Origin: Ficedula albicollis
Taxonomy: Eukaryota > Chordata > Aves > Passeriformes > Muscicapidae
DNA: 64,000 bases
Reading direction: 5' to 3'
Assembly: GCF_000247815.1 (NCBI RefSeq)
Contig: NC_021673.1
Coordinates: forward strand, 40,068,592 to 40,132,591
A program made the translations under genes and the position numbers. Of this stretch, positions 51,271 to 64,000 are shown piece by piece; position 1 is the first letter of the stretch; every line of letters begins with the position of its first letter. The notes under the pieces are model-generated. The model worked only from the letters and a program-made list of their open reading frames with translations. It was not told the origin of the DNA and searched no databases.

Positions 51271-54200
51271 CATTTTTTTTTCTCTACATGCTGAAGAAGT
51301 CAAATGTTGCCTCTGGAGATGTGGGATATCCCAAGGAAGAAATATTTAGATCTTCAGCACAAAATTTACCTGAAATCTAATGTTCAAAATACAAGCCTGT
51401 TTTCTTCCATTGGAGGGGGTTGAGGGAGTGTAAAGTGAATTGGAGAGGGAGAATTTTTTCCAAGATAGTGAAATGAATTAGTGCAAAATTTCAGCAAACT
51501 TTTTTTTGTGACTTTTTCAGGCTGATGATTTAATCTGAATGGTAAATGTGCCAAGAAACTTAAATAAACATGCAATTTTATTGTAGCTTTAATTTTTTTG
51601 TTGGTGTTTCTGCAAATATGTAAACTGGATTCTTTTTGAACGTGTGCATGAACAGGATTTGATCTGAACTAGGATGCCAGATTCCCAGGGGATTGGCATT
51701 CAAGGAAAACCTGTAATAGAATAATAGCAAGTACTGCTTTGAATTTGGACAGCACTGAGTGGCAGATGTACACAGAGATAAAGAAGAGAGCATAGACTCC
51801 AGGAAGTAGGAGTTCTGGTCAGATAATTACTCTGTGATAATCAAGAAAATTAGACAGTGTGGTATTTTGGTAGTGCTTGGTGAGGTTGCATGTTTGGGTT
51901 TATGAGTAAGTGATCAAAATATCTTGGGGTTTTCCAAACTATACAATCCTTCTGGTATGCTGTGTCAATAATCTCCAGATGTGTGAGAGGATATCATGGA
52001 AATAGCCATCCTGTGCCCTTTTCTGTCTCTGATCTTGATCAGAAACATGTAAAATGCACATGCATATGATAAAGCAGAATAGCTATTTAGTGTAGTTGAA
52101 TTTATTATAACTTCAAGACAGATCAGCTTTATCAAAGGTTGAATGAAGTCACTCTATTTAATCCAAACTGCTTGCTTCCTCCTTCTAAGGGAGGAAGGTA
52201 GTCAATAAAGAACTTGGTATCCCTGGATGGCCTTGGATCACCAGGGACACAAAAATGGCTTATACACAAAACAGACACACTCAAGTTGTACTATTGGAAG
52301 GAAAAAGCAGTCAAACCCTTTTACCAAATCTTTGTGGTACCAAAGTTTTCTTTGCTATTTGGTACTGGCCATATTAATTTTTGTGGTACAAGATGGCTCA
52401 GGTTTTAATTATATATTTTTCACAACTAACATCTATGTTTCTGAAATAACATGCATGAATGATTAATTTTGGAGAATAGGATCTAAACCCCTTAGCTTGG
52501 ATGAGGCAATTTCTTTAAAATGAGTAGGTTGAACAGGCATCAGAGCTAAATATCCTCTTACTCCAAGGGATACTAACCCCTCAGGGCAGGATCCAGGTCA
52601 TTAGCAGGTCAGTTTAGGAAAGCATATACTGTTGCTGCCTCCATCAGTCCTGGCCTGAAGATAAACATAAGACTCCAGTTTCCATTGTTTCCAGACCAGG
52701 AACCTTCACAGGCCATAACAGCAGCTTAACAATTGTTAAAATACATTTGTGAGTTTAAAAGCTTAGAGGTTTTATCCGTGGTAGAAAACATAGTGGGTTT
52801 GGTGGGTTTACAAAGGAATGCATTAAATCGAATCCTTTGTGCCCCATCAGAGTTTTACATGTAAATATTACAAGAGAAGTGAATGTATGAGGAACAAATG
52901 ACGCACCATGGACTGGTACATTTAAGATTTATCAGCAAGCATTTAAGATGGCTGCAGTCTAAGGTTACACACTAAAAGGACAAGTAATCTGGCCATACCA
53001 ACTGTATGCCAATAAACTTGTTCCACAACACTATCCTATATTCATTTATATGCCATATGGGTTATAGAAAAGCTATTTAAGAATCTTTTGGAAGGCTTTA
53101 AGTTTTATTGTGACTTTTTTCCAAAATCCTGCTCCTGCAGACTGAGGGGGTATGCTTATTAAACAACAAAACACCTTTAGAAATGACCTAAGAACTTTTC
53201 TCTTACAAGGGTTGATGTTATAACCTTTAGGTTTTAACTGGTAGGCACACCAGACCTTTACTGCTCACTGGTGGAGCTGAAGGCAATTGTTAAACTTTCA
53301 CAACAAGAAAGAAGCTAGATTCCCAGAGTTGTCCCTTTCTGCACAGAGCAGGGAGAAGATGGCCTCTTTCCCTGCCCTCATTGCTTTTCATGGAATTACA
53401 TTTCACAGCTTTCAAAAGGACCTTAACTGCATTGAAACTGAAAAGGACCAGAAATTACTAAGCAAAAGGGAGGGGATGTGTTCAGTAAATTAATTTACTA
53501 TGTGATCCAGCACCTTTCCACATGGCTATTGCCATCCTTTTGTATTTGCTTATATATATCATGTGTATGTATATTGAAGACAAAAATATAGAGTTCTGTC
53601 CTGTAGAATGACAGAAGGTAGAAAATGTATTTTTTTATATGGTTAGGAGATCAGCATTAAGTGTTCTTTGTCTGCACTGTTTAGAACCTCTAAGATATTG
53701 GACGTATCCTCAAGGATTTAGAGATCCCAGGTCTAAATCTGGTGTTCTCTTAGTTGAGGTGTCAGACCTTGTGTGACTCCATTGTGTGCTCTCAGCAGCT
53801 CTTCCAGATGTGGGTGTGCATGCACATGCACAGGGATGTTGTCTAGAATGTGATTTTAATAGCAGTATTTCTTCCCGATTTTTTCCCTCCCTACTGACCT
53901 CTCCAGTCAAAAGGTGTACATTGGAGAGACACAAATTGAAATTTTTGTGAAAAACCCAAATCTGTTAGTAATCTGGGTTGAAATCCTACCCTGTGGACAT
54001 CAGTGACGAAAATCCTATTACTTCAGCAGGGACTGGATTTCAGTCTTTGTGCTTTTTATGTTTATAAGATTCGTGGAAAAGCCAAGTTCAACACTAAAAA
54101 CACATGCAAGGTATAAAAACAAAATGCCGACATGCAGACTCTCAATAAAACAGGGTCTAATAAGTTACTGTCCGATCTGGATGACAGATATTGTGTAATA

Positions 54201-55016
54201 CTATTTTAGAAGTCAAATCTGCCTTCATCATGGTTTGGAGTTAAAGCAGGAGATGGTCAAAATATTGCCAGTGATTTTAATGTAAAAAATAAATTACAGG
54301 AAGTTAAAAAATGTGTCAAGAAGGAGGCCTGAGACAGGGTTCAGCAGCAGAGTGTAATGGATTTGATCGCTCCTGCTTTCCTTAGGAGGAGTCACTGTGT
54401 AAAGTATTTGGAGATAATCTGAGCAGAAGGGCCACAGCCAAAGCCCTGTATTTCTTTTTCCAAGTCTCTGATGCAGAACATTCTTAGTTCCTTCACTGCC
54501 CCTTGAATTCAAATCCTGGCTTTGTTAGTCCAAATAAAATATAAATCCAGGATATATTTCAGTCCCATCTGTATGTGCTGGGTGAAGTACAACAGGTGGA
54601 ATCCATTTGCTGAATAATTACTGGGATGCAAACAACGAGGAGCTTTACAAGGAAGTCATCTCTCTTCATCACAGCTCTGGTGTTAAGGCCATATTTGTTC
54701 CTGATAATCAGCAAAATTTCAAAAGAGCAGTAATGAAATAACTCGGAGCCCTCTCCCCAAAAGCCATATGTTCAAACAACGAAAGACTTGCTGTCCTTTC
54801 AGCAAAAATTAAAACAAATCCTTTGAAGATTACCGCAATTATCCTCCCCTCCCCCTTTTAACCATAAGCAAGCTTTTGCAGCCTTCTGCTCTGACAGAGG
54901 GTTGGAAAGGGAGGTTCATTTCTGGAGAGGCTGAATTTGGGTGCCTGACGTCAGAGCTCCTCCGGCCCATGCCTCCATCCTGCCCTCTTGAACTTGGAGG
55001 CAAAGCTCCTTTACAC
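51271..55016. other. RARB intron, no gene seen
   Basis: AT-rich, mostly unique. The stretch 54700-54860 is repeat-free and could be a conserved element. No exon recognised. Confidence 0.6.
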
Positions 55017-55200
55017 TAACTTCAGCTGTACAAGGTCAGACCAACCTCAGCCCCCAAGCCATCTGCCTCTGGAGAGACATTTGTATTGGCCTTAGCAAGA
55101 GGTAACCTTAACTTCAGCTGTACAAGATCAGACCAACCTCAACCCCCAAGCCATCTGCCTCTGGAGGGACATTTGTATTGGCCTTAGCAAGAGGTAACCA
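55017..55200. repeat. 92-bp tandem duplication
   Basis: Copies start at 55017 and 55109 with TAACTTCAGCTGTACAAG and end in AGCAAGAGGTAACC. Three substitutions (two G/A, one A/G). Confidence 0.95.
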
Positions 55201-55256
55201 TTTATTCTCTTGCACCTTTTCATGCCATCATTTATTCTCTTGCACCTTTTAATGCC
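55199..55256. repeat. 30-bp tandem duplication
   Basis: CATTTATTCTCTTGCACCTT at 55199 and 55229, one substitution in the following bases. It directly abuts the 92-bp pair. Confidence 0.93.
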
Positions 55257-56460
55257 ATTGATGGCTCTCACCTCTCTGCATTGATAAGCTTTGGATTAAG
55301 CTGCCTTTGCACATGGAAGTTACTCCACCTACATCCATCTCATGCTGTGCGGATGCCTTCTCAGCCATTGGTGGCTCCAGATGTTTGGTGCCCCCAAATA
55401 TCATCTTTGTTTTGCAGACACTAAATACACCTCAGGAACTGAAATCAGGCCTTCTTGGGAGTAACTCCAAGCAATAACTAAAAAAAAAACAAACAAAAAA
55501 ACCCAGGTGCTTTTGGTATTTTTCCTTGGTGATGAGTGTAGTTTGATTCTGCCTGGGTGAGCTTAGTGAACATGATGGGCTTGTGCAGGGTAGAGAAGCA
55601 AAACTGGTCATTTATCCTGGCAAGAGGTGGGAATTGCTGGTTAAGGAGCGTGGGCTGTGAATAGAGAGATCGTGGTAAGGGGAGCTGTGGGACTGGCTCA
55701 GCCAAAGCACCCCTATCAACTCATACTACTCCTGTAAAATGATGGGGAGCCATAATGCTTTAATTTCTCATTTTCCTTGTTCCTCTCTATTTCTTTATTT
55801 AAAGAAATTAAATAAAATTTTAATAGTATGGAAGATACTTGTGGTGTAAGATACTGATAAGTAAGGAAGCTTTGAGGCACTGCCTTTTTCAAAATTTATT
55901 AATTTAATTAAATCACAGTTTTATGAATTACAGATTCCTTTTTGATAAGGATGGCCAATGGAAATTCCTTGTTGAATCAGAGTGTCACATAGAAATAGTT
56001 GTTGAGGGTTTTTTCCTTGTGTTAAATACAGTAAGAATAATATTTCCGATTCTTTATTCTTTTTCCAAACTTTTTTTCAGTTTTGTGTATTTGATACTGT
56101 ATCTGTCAATGCCAAGATGCAACTAAGGGAAGACTGGCATTCTAAGTATTCATTTGATTTGGTTTTTTTTGGTTTTGACTTGAAACATATACTGCCATGC
56201 AGATTTACAATTTTTCCTCTGGGATTGCTGTTTGAAGAATTGCATAGGTTGATAATTTCCTCTTCCAGGACTCTAGCTTCTGCATAGCTACCTATTGTCA
56301 GAGTTTAGGCCGAAGACCTGGTCTTATAAAATAACATTTTAAAGTCCAGGTCTTGAATTGCCTGTTACCTATTGACACACAGAAGTATTTCATGTGACTT
56401 CAACATGATGTGTTGTTTCTCAGTAGCAGGTTCTCTGGGTTTTTTGAGTTTCATGACAAG
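55257..56460. other. RARB intron, no gene seen
   Basis: A short A-rich run with AAAC words lies at 55480-55503. No gene recognised. Confidence 0.6.
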
Positions 56461-56718
<258 letters not shown>

Positions 56719-58015
56719 GCCATTTTAGTTGACACCTCTCTGCACACATTGGCATCAGTTGTTGCAGAGCAAAGGTTTTTCCTTATGAATGTGTTGTACA
56801 TTTTGCAAAAAACCCCACAAATAAATGACAGCTCTGCAATGTGTTGGAATCCTTCTCACACGTAATTACCTGCTGAATAAGAAGTGGATCAGTGACAAAA
56901 CCCAACAGAGCTGAAGCAGCTGCAATAAGATTTTTCAGGGTGTAAACCATTTGTGGGAAAAGATTGTGTAATAACTGTACCGTATTCCTGATAAACTCTT
57001 GAAAAGCCTTAAATCTGATCTTTAAGTTTGACAGATATGCTATATTTGTGTGGTGGTTTTTACCTACTGTAGCTCTGTGTCCTCTGAGTACAGCTAAGAA
57101 AAACCTGTGAGATTGTTAAATGGGAGCTTCACCTGCCAGTCTGTACTGCAAGATCTCTATAGCAACCAAACATAAATCAAGAAAATGGCCCCTTTTGTAA
57201 GTTGGTTAATAGGCACAACATGCTTCTTTAGAAAATCCAACTATTCTTTCAATAGACTTTGATTGAAAGTCAGCCTTTTCTACAGACACATTCACATTCA
57301 CATCTAGTAGCAGCTTGTATGGCTGTCCAAGGTCTAATTTATTACCCTTTAAAGATTGGGCAAAGAAAAAATGGTTCTCGGAACAATGTTTACATTCAGA
57401 GGCATAAGCACAGTGCCACAAAAGAGCATCCTTTTGTTCTGAACCCAGAATATTAATCTTTAACCTACTTCTTATTTCAACTCCTCCTGCTTTTATTTGG
57501 TTAGCTGCATTCTTCCCTTGTAATTGAAATCTTAACGATTTAATACCTTATTTATTAGCAGCGCTGGCAGAACAGATCTCTCTGCTGTTGTTTTTCCTAA
57601 ATCTTGATGCGTATTGATACATGCCTTAGACCTTTCTCCTAGTACTCTGAGCTGACTCTTCTCCTGAAGAGGTTTCTAATGGCAAAGATAGGTATTTTGG
57701 CTACTAGCGTTCCTGACATAAAATTCTGGTGTGCTAACCAGGGTGTAATCTTCTTCCTACTTTATTTAGAGAGTTATGCACTGGGAATATTTCTAACAGA
57801 TACATTGTGTTCAGGCCCCCATAAATGCTAAAGGAAAACATGCAAATGCAATACAGTAGAGGAGGAATTGGATGCTAAGGTGTTTTTATGTGAGATCTGG
57901 AGCTGACTCAATAACCATATTGTAGATTTTCCTTCAAAGGAGAAGGAAAACTTTGTAATTCCCCATTTCTTTCTGGCTGTGGGGGAAAAATAAAAGTACA
58001 TCTGGTTCAAATATA
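56719..58015. other. RARB intron, no gene seen
   Basis: AT-rich intronic DNA; nothing recognised. Confidence 0.6.
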
Positions 58016-58132
58016 TTGCAACAGGAATTAACCCACTAAGACAGGAAGCATGGGTGAAGTGGTTTTAATTGCAACAGGAATTAACCCACTTATTTTCAAC
58101 TAAGACAGGAAGCATGGGTGAAGTGGTTTTCA
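58016..58132. repeat. 53/64-bp tandem duplication with an 11-bp indel
   Basis: TTGCAACAGGAATTAACCCACT starts copies at 58016 and 58069 (word shortened in copy display). Copy 2 has an additional TATTTTCAACT inside it before AAGACAGGAAGCATGGGTG. Otherwise near identical. Confidence 0.93.
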
Positions 58133-58848
58133 GTGAGCAGATAAATTAAATGCGTTTAGCTTGGAGTGGGCTATTGCATGTCCCTGAGCATGGGGGGCAT
58201 CTTCCCTGGATGGAGGCAGAGGGGAATGGAACAGAGCACTTCAGGCACCTCATTCCTGGCAAAGTGGGAGGAATCAAGTGGCACCTCCTTACTCTGAAAG
58301 CAAAGTGAAGAGAGTTTGGGAGGTGGGGTGAGGGGAAAGAAGTACTCTGCAAGAGCAAACTAGGGACTGTCTTTAGAAAAATCGTGAGAACGCCCCTTAT
58401 GGTTCTCCTGAGAAACAAAAAGATTTGAAAAACACTCTTTGCTTCAGAAGTTCCAGTGATCCACATATGGGTGCCAGGAGGTCTGTGTACATACAAATAC
58501 AGATGGGTGTGCACACGCACGGCACACGAGTGTTTGCATGCCCCAAGTAGGCTCACTGATGCCTGCTTTAGACGGAGGCACAACACTTAATCTGAATCCT
58601 CATTTTACTTTTCTGTTAAAAAGTTGCCAAAATGTGCCAAGTTGTGTATGAAGCTGTTAGCTTGTTGGTGCTTTGTTCTGTGCCACTTTCCCTTTTGGCG
58701 TCAGTGTGCGATGTTACCTGGGGGAATTCTTTGGCTAATGGTGCCAGCAGGCATGGTGTCATCACCGTGCCAAGTGCCAGAACAGTTCTCACCACTTCTG
58801 TTGATGTGCAAAAGGCTAGTTAGTATATGCTACTTCATTGCATTAAAA

Positions 58849-59055
58849 AAAATCACAGAATTACAGGATGGGCCAGGTTGGAAAGGACCGCAGTGGGTCA
58901 TCTGGTCCAACCTTCCTGCTCAAGCAGGGCCATCCCAGAGCACATGGCACAGAATTGTGTCCAGGGAGTTCTTGAGTATCTCCAGTGAGGGACACTCCAC
59001 ACCCTCTCTGGGCAATCTGTTCCAATGCATAGTCACCCCTCAGACTGCAGCTGGA
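58849..59055 (-). mobile_element. CR1 LINE 3' end fragment
   Basis: The + strand reads AATCACAGAATTACAGGATG, then GGTTGGAAAGGACC, TCATCTGGTCCAACCTTCCTG, and later CTCTCTGGGCAATCTGTTCCAATG. These are the landmark blocks of avian chicken-repeat-1 elements in reverse complement. The degenerate ATTCTGTG 3'-terminal repeat lies at the left end, so the element is on the minus strand and 5'-truncated, as most CR1 copies are. Right boundary is approximate. Confidence 0.92.
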
Positions 59056-59307
59056 AATGCTGCAACCTGCAGTCCCTTCTTGCACACCCTTTCCAAAAGC
59101 CTGTGGAAATAGATTAGCACTGCTCACATTATTTCATGTTCATAATGGGGAGATAGGTCGACTGCTTCAGAGGAGTAGGCATATGGAGGATGTTTCTTGG
59201 CACGTTGAGGCAGCTTTCAGCTCAGCTCTGCTTTCATTTCAGCTCTGGTAGCCTGCCCGATACACTTGGTGGTGGAGGAGGTGTCTGCTGTATACTTTAA
59301 AAGTCCC

Positions 59308-59388
59308 TCAAAAACCCACAAAACTAACAAAAAGCAAACACTCAAAGCAAACAACAACAACAAAAATAAACAAACAACAAAAAAACCC
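59308..59388. repeat. A/C-rich low-complexity tract
   Basis: CAAAAACCCAC and ACAACAACAACAAAAAT words, ending in A7C4. Confidence 0.85.
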
Positions 59389-60270
59389 CAACACATCTAT
59401 CAGAAGTGGCCACAATTTTCAGAACCTTGGCAGGCGTGTCTGTCTCCATACGCAGGATCAGAAATACCTTTGAAAAATTCTTGGGTTCACATATTCAACC
59501 CACCACCTGGCTCTACCTGCACGGTCTCTTGTGAGGACAGATATCACAGACCCGCGCATTAAGGCAACAAGCTCCTGGCATGAAACTCCATTAAGTCAGC
59601 AGTTGACACATTCTGCATTTGTTTCTGCATTTTGTTTTGCCCTGTGGAGAGTGTGTTACAGCAGTCCAATTCCAAGTTGACAAAAATACGGATAAACTGT
59701 GACAAGGTTTGCGTGGAAGGGAATAGGTCATGCCCTTTTCACCGGTCTTGAGCAGAGGGAAGTGCTCTTGGGCATGACCGCTCCATGGGTGCCCAGGAAT
59801 AGTCTGCAACCTAATACACAGGTTTTAAATCTATTAGGAACTGACAAGTTGTTTTATTAGTGGCAATGACATAATTTTCCCCGGCTTTTCCAAATACTTT
59901 CCTCTGTGCTGTTAACACTATCTTAGTCTCATCTTAGGCGCAGGGGCCGAGTCCCACATTAAGAAGATGATATGAAAAAAGGGGTTTGAAAGGAAAGTGC
60001 GACCATAAAGCATTTCTGTTTCTTTTGTACTTCTGAAGCTTCCACTGAAAGTAATATTTTGTACCTAATTTTTTTTAATGTTCCAGCCTAGTCCCACATG
60101 TGGGATTAATTAGACAAGACAAATGGCTATGCGGAAACTCATCTCTTTCTGGGAGGTTGTTTTCTGATGTTGTCATCCCATTATTTCCACTTTTCAGTTG
60201 CTTGTTTGAATGACTGATGGACTCAATTGCTTCTTATGTTTGATAGGCAAATACAGCACTCCACTTTGCA

Positions 60271-60290
60271 GTGTGTGTGTGTGTATGTGT
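60271..60290. repeat. (GT)n short microsatellite
   Basis: About ten GT units with one AT; followed by GCATC. Confidence 0.85.
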
Positions 60291-63250
60291 GCATCTACAA
60301 TAAACATTCATTTTTAATTTACTCTGTTTACCTTGAGGGACTGCCAAGAAGTGATTCAGATATTCCAGTGCAAAGGGTTTTTCTATTGTGATACAGGACA
60401 AAGGAATGTTGAGCATATGCTCTTTCTTCAAAGAAAAAAGAATATTATTTGTTTGTGCAGCTACAAGAGGGCTGGTTTTCCTATGTAAACAGTCTCTTGA
60501 TTTTGTTTGTCACACAGTCTACTAAATCTTTTATTCTTGTGTTTAAAAGGAAAAGTTTGCTGTGCAATGACAAAGAATTTCAGTGCACAGTTCCAGTGTT
60601 GCTACCCTCCACGCACTGTTGCATGGTGAATATTACAGGTTTCATCCATCTCATGCTGCCAGCAGTTTGCTTTGGGGTAAACACTTTACTAAGGGACTAA
60701 TTAATGAAAAAAGCTCCTTTTGCAGCCCCGTTTGGTTCTGAAGACAGCTGAGTGTTGTACACATCGCTGTTACTGCAGAAAGCAGTGTTGGCCCCATGGC
60801 TGCTGCTTGTGTTTGGGAACAGGCTGTCTGTCTAGCTGGTAATGTGGCTCACTGGACCTGCACTTGAGGAGATATAGATTTAGAAACAGTTCCATTGCAA
60901 AATCAGTCTGAATCTGGATGGGTGGGTGGATGGATGGAGAGAAGAGAGAGAAGTCACCTGCCATGCTGGTGACGGTAGCCCTGTTTTAACTAAATATGGA
61001 GTCTCTTTGGTGGCTCAAACCAAAGTCCTTCTTTCTATCTTGGGCTGTTTCTGAACTTTTTCCTTTGAAATTTGTTTTGGAGTGGGTTGCTCCTACAGTT
61101 TGATGGTTTGGGGTTGGGTTTTTTGAGGGACAGGGATTCAAGGGGCTTGAGTTCATGTGTCCGAAGAACTTTTTAAGGGTGTTGCATTGTGCCCTGGAAT
61201 GCAGAGGGATGTTTTGCCATCCAGTGATAGATATCACTGACGTCTGATGCCAATATTTACTGAGAAGAGAGGAGGTTGGCTGATGTTACATTACTGCTTG
61301 TATGGCAGAGAGTGACAAAAGTATTGCATTGACTGAAAGGCCACTCAAGATCTAACAGAGCAGCAAAACTTCATAATAAAATAATCTGATTAAAGACTTT
61401 CCTGATGAAAGGATTTACTGTCATACAGTGGCAATAAAAATAACACATAAACTGGGAAACAAAGTCAGCACCGCAACCTGTCCCATTAAAGTTCCTGCGA
61501 TTGCAGTGTTCATGGACTTTATTCTGAAGTTTAAATATGGGTTGATGATGATTTATGCTTATGTGGTAGAGCACTGTCTTCACACTCCAGCCTGCTTTTT
61601 CTCCTTTTCCTATGATTTATTGTCCCAGGAGGTGATATAACAGATTAGGGATGGTTAGGCAGACTGCAGAAAGGATATCTCAGTGTATAGGATAATAGTT
61701 TTTTGAAAATAGATGAATTTCATCTTTATCTGGTTAAGCTCTATAAAACCTTTATTTGAATGGTGCATAGAGTTTTTACGAACTGTCCCCGAGCATCTAT
61801 TAAAAAACATCATTATGTTTTGTTCAGCATGATTAAGGAAGAAGCTTTCTCAGAAAATTTAAAAAAAAAAATCCTGTAAGGCCACAGCAGTCACAATTTA
61901 ACATGCAACAAACAATGTGATGGATGGAGAGGGATGATGACATGTCTTTTCTTTCAGATTTATTAAACCAAATTTCTATATGGAGTCTGTTCTTGTAGGC
62001 ATTGGAACAGAAGCTGAAGAATACAAATAATTTTGAAGGGAAGATTCTAAAATGTTTGTAAATTGAAGATGTGGTATTTATGTCCCAGCCTAAGAGAACT
62101 GAGACTGCAAAAATCCAGCAGTCCAGTTTTGGTCTCTTTTTGTCACATGCTGAGATTTTGTAAAACTGCAGTTTACCACTGTGATTTTGTTTGGAGATAG
62201 ACTGCAATTTAGAGTCATGGTTAGTAAATATTCCTTGGAGCATTTGCTTGGTAGCAGTTGTCCTTAAGCTGAGAGTGAGATACTAGATGAATACAACAAG
62301 ATGCAATTTTGATTTCTTTATATAAACTAGGAGTAAGTAAAACTACTAAACTAATAAGGGAGCGATTGCTTCTGCATTTTGGTTGTAGAATTCCTATAGG
62401 TAATTCATTCAGCCAAATATCAGCACATCCGTAACACAGATTTCAAGTCTGTTCTGTACTCAATGGGCAAGTAATTAATTGGCATTGCTATGATGGTTTC
62501 CTGGAGTTCAGTTACTCCCCTTTCTTTTTCTTTTAATGTAGCGAATTTCTGCAGATACAGGTAAAATAGAAACCTTTTTGTAAATGCTGTATCTCAGAAA
62601 ATACCTTTCAGGAATTTTCTGTGAAGTTTGTGTATCCATCTTGTTCATCCTCCTATTTTAATGTGTTTCTATAATCTGTGTTGCTCTAACACTGGCTTTA
62701 AAAATACTTGGGTATTTCTAGAAGTTGCATTGCTAGAGCCGTGGTCAGTTAAGGTAAAAACTGGGGTCAGAGTTGTAGTTTTTTAATTGTTCCTGTCTGA
62801 CACTGTTGCCTTGATGGTGGATGCAGAAAAGTTTACAGCTTAATATTGTAAGTTTGCGAGAAAATCTCCAATGCAGTGTGTTTGATGCTGAAAGATATCA
62901 AGTACAATTCTTTGGGCAAGACTGACTCCCTGCTTGGAAGGAAAATGGTCTAGCTTTTGTTTGTTTGTACTTGTGTAGGAAATCGCTTTTTGTTCCAGTT
63001 CTAGGAGATACCGAGTAACAAGCCCTTAGTTTGCTGCGTTGAAAAGTAAACTGACAGAACCACAGATAGCTCAAAATATTTGCTATTTAAAAGGCCTGTG
63101 ACAACAAATAGACCCCAGTGATGAGCTGAGTGTAACAGCCATGTCTGGAGAATGGAAAAACAGACAAAATAAAAAAAAGCCGAGAACTAGACAACGCATA
63201 TTTGCAGCAGGGAAATTTCCTTGCATGTATTTGCAGACTTGTGTGTGCGC

Positions 63251-63367
63251 TTCTGCATGCCTGTGCAAGATGGCTCCAGAGTCAGCCACATCAGAGACCC
63301 AGTATTGATTTCTGCATGCCTGTGCAAGATGGTTTCAGAGTCAGCCACATCAGAGACCCAGTATTGA
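63251..63367. repeat. 59-bp tandem duplication
   Basis: Copies start at 63251 and 63310 with TTCTGCATGCCTGTGCAAGA and end in CCCAGTATTGA. Two substitutions (GGCTCC versus GGTTTC). Confidence 0.95.
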
Positions 63368-63457
63368 GACATCAATTCTGAATTTGTGCACTCCACTCAC
63401 CCATGCCTTTGCATTTATCGTTGTCTTACCATTCTGGGAATAGAATACTGAGGCCTT

Positions 63458-63504
63458 AAAGAAGAATATAGTATGTGTGTAAAAGAAGAATATAATATGT
63501 GTGT
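63458..63504. repeat. 24-bp tandem duplication
   Basis: AAAGAAGAATATARTATGTG at 63458 and 63482, one substitution, running into a short GT run. Confidence 0.9.
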
Positions 63505-64000
63505 GTGGCCTTGTGTGGCCGTGCCTTGTCAGAGGTCTGTGCCATGAGCTGATTTGGCCAAGCCTCGCACCAGCAGCAAGAATTTCCTCCTCTGACCCTA
63601 TGCCACAGCTCTCCCTTCCTTCGCCCACTGCTCTAGAATCTCCAGGGCTTGCAAAAGCAGATCTTCCTTCTCTCTCTGAAATCTCTGTTGGGAGGAGGGA
63701 GGCCTCGGTGCATTGGGCAGAGGTGGGAGGAACACGCATGGTCCTTCCTTTGATCCCACAGGCTTTGGTAAGAAAACTGAAGCAGCCAGGGAGCAGGAGA
63801 TCCCAGTGGCCCTACAGCTGGTAGGCGGTGGGGGCTGCTCGGAGCCAGAGCTGGGCAGGAGCTTTGTACACAGTCCTGCAAGTCTTGCTGCATGTGCAGC
63901 AGGCATCAGGTAAAAGCTGAATTCTGCTTGACTTGAAAACAATAAAAAATAATAAGAAAAACGTGCAGATAACTCATGTCATTAGAAGTTAATTAGAGAA
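63505..64000. other. RARB intron end of window, no gene seen
   Basis: Slightly GC-richer; the frames here (up to 129 codons) overlap in several registers and show no domain. No exon called. Confidence 0.5.

Larger units (their letters stand above)
59056..63250. other. RARB intron, no gene seen
   Basis: Contains an A/C-rich simple stretch (59308-59388) and a (GT)n run (60271-60290). No exon or RNA gene recognised. Confidence 0.6.

Noticed and set aside
50644..51380. Long ORFs (185-219 codons) on both strands
   Set aside because: They are translations of the (TTCTC)n array, which has no stop codon in any frame. No gene.
58146..58586. 146-codon ORF on the minus strand
   Set aside because: No family resemblance; looks like random translation of intron sequence.

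Overview
This looks like a 64-kb piece of a bird nuclear genome from the retinoic acid receptor beta locus (RARB), read in the sense direction. Almost all of it is non-coding. The only coding sequence I can support is one exon at 9287-9787. It holds about 320 nt of 5' leader and the first 59 codons of the long N-terminal (beta-1 type) A domain, and it ends at a good GTAAGT donor in phase 1. Bird origin is inferred from a CR1 LINE 3' end (58849-59055) and from a full-length solo LTR of a family I recognise from avian genomes (10296-10860), together with the RARB protein match. I cannot name the species.

Layout: 1-9286 is intron or upstream non-coding DNA, with a 761-bp perfect-looking tandem duplication (2400-3921) and a 13-bp TATAAA-bearing array directly before the splice acceptor. 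9287-9787 is the RARB exon, with four short upstream ORFs in its leader. From 9788 to the end is one large RARB intron. It contains the antisense solo LTR, an old LINE-like fragment (45421-45560), the CR1 fragment, several AT-rich homeobox-site-dense stretches that could be enhancers, and very long simple repeats: G x 140, A x 75, (TTCTC) x about 105 and (ATT) x 86.

The strongest non-genic pattern is an unusual number of two-copy (once three-copy) direct tandem duplications with units from 24 to 761 bp. I mapped about 17 of them, with roughly 0-7% divergence between copies. One, at 33205-33357, has an Illumina paired-end adapter plus adapter-tail poly-A wedged between its copies (33256-33300), so at least that junction is an assembly artefact. 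This casts doubt on the other near-identical tandem copies, which may be unmerged overlaps or allelic copies rather than biology. The G140 tract also has a suspicious strand switch at both edges.

I found no tRNA, rRNA, CRISPR, prokaryotic operon or other protein-coding gene. The beta-2 promoter with its retinoic acid response element, the beta-3 insert exon and the DNA- and ligand-binding domain exons were not recognised in the window. The tens of other ORFs are chance frames in introns and simple repeats.
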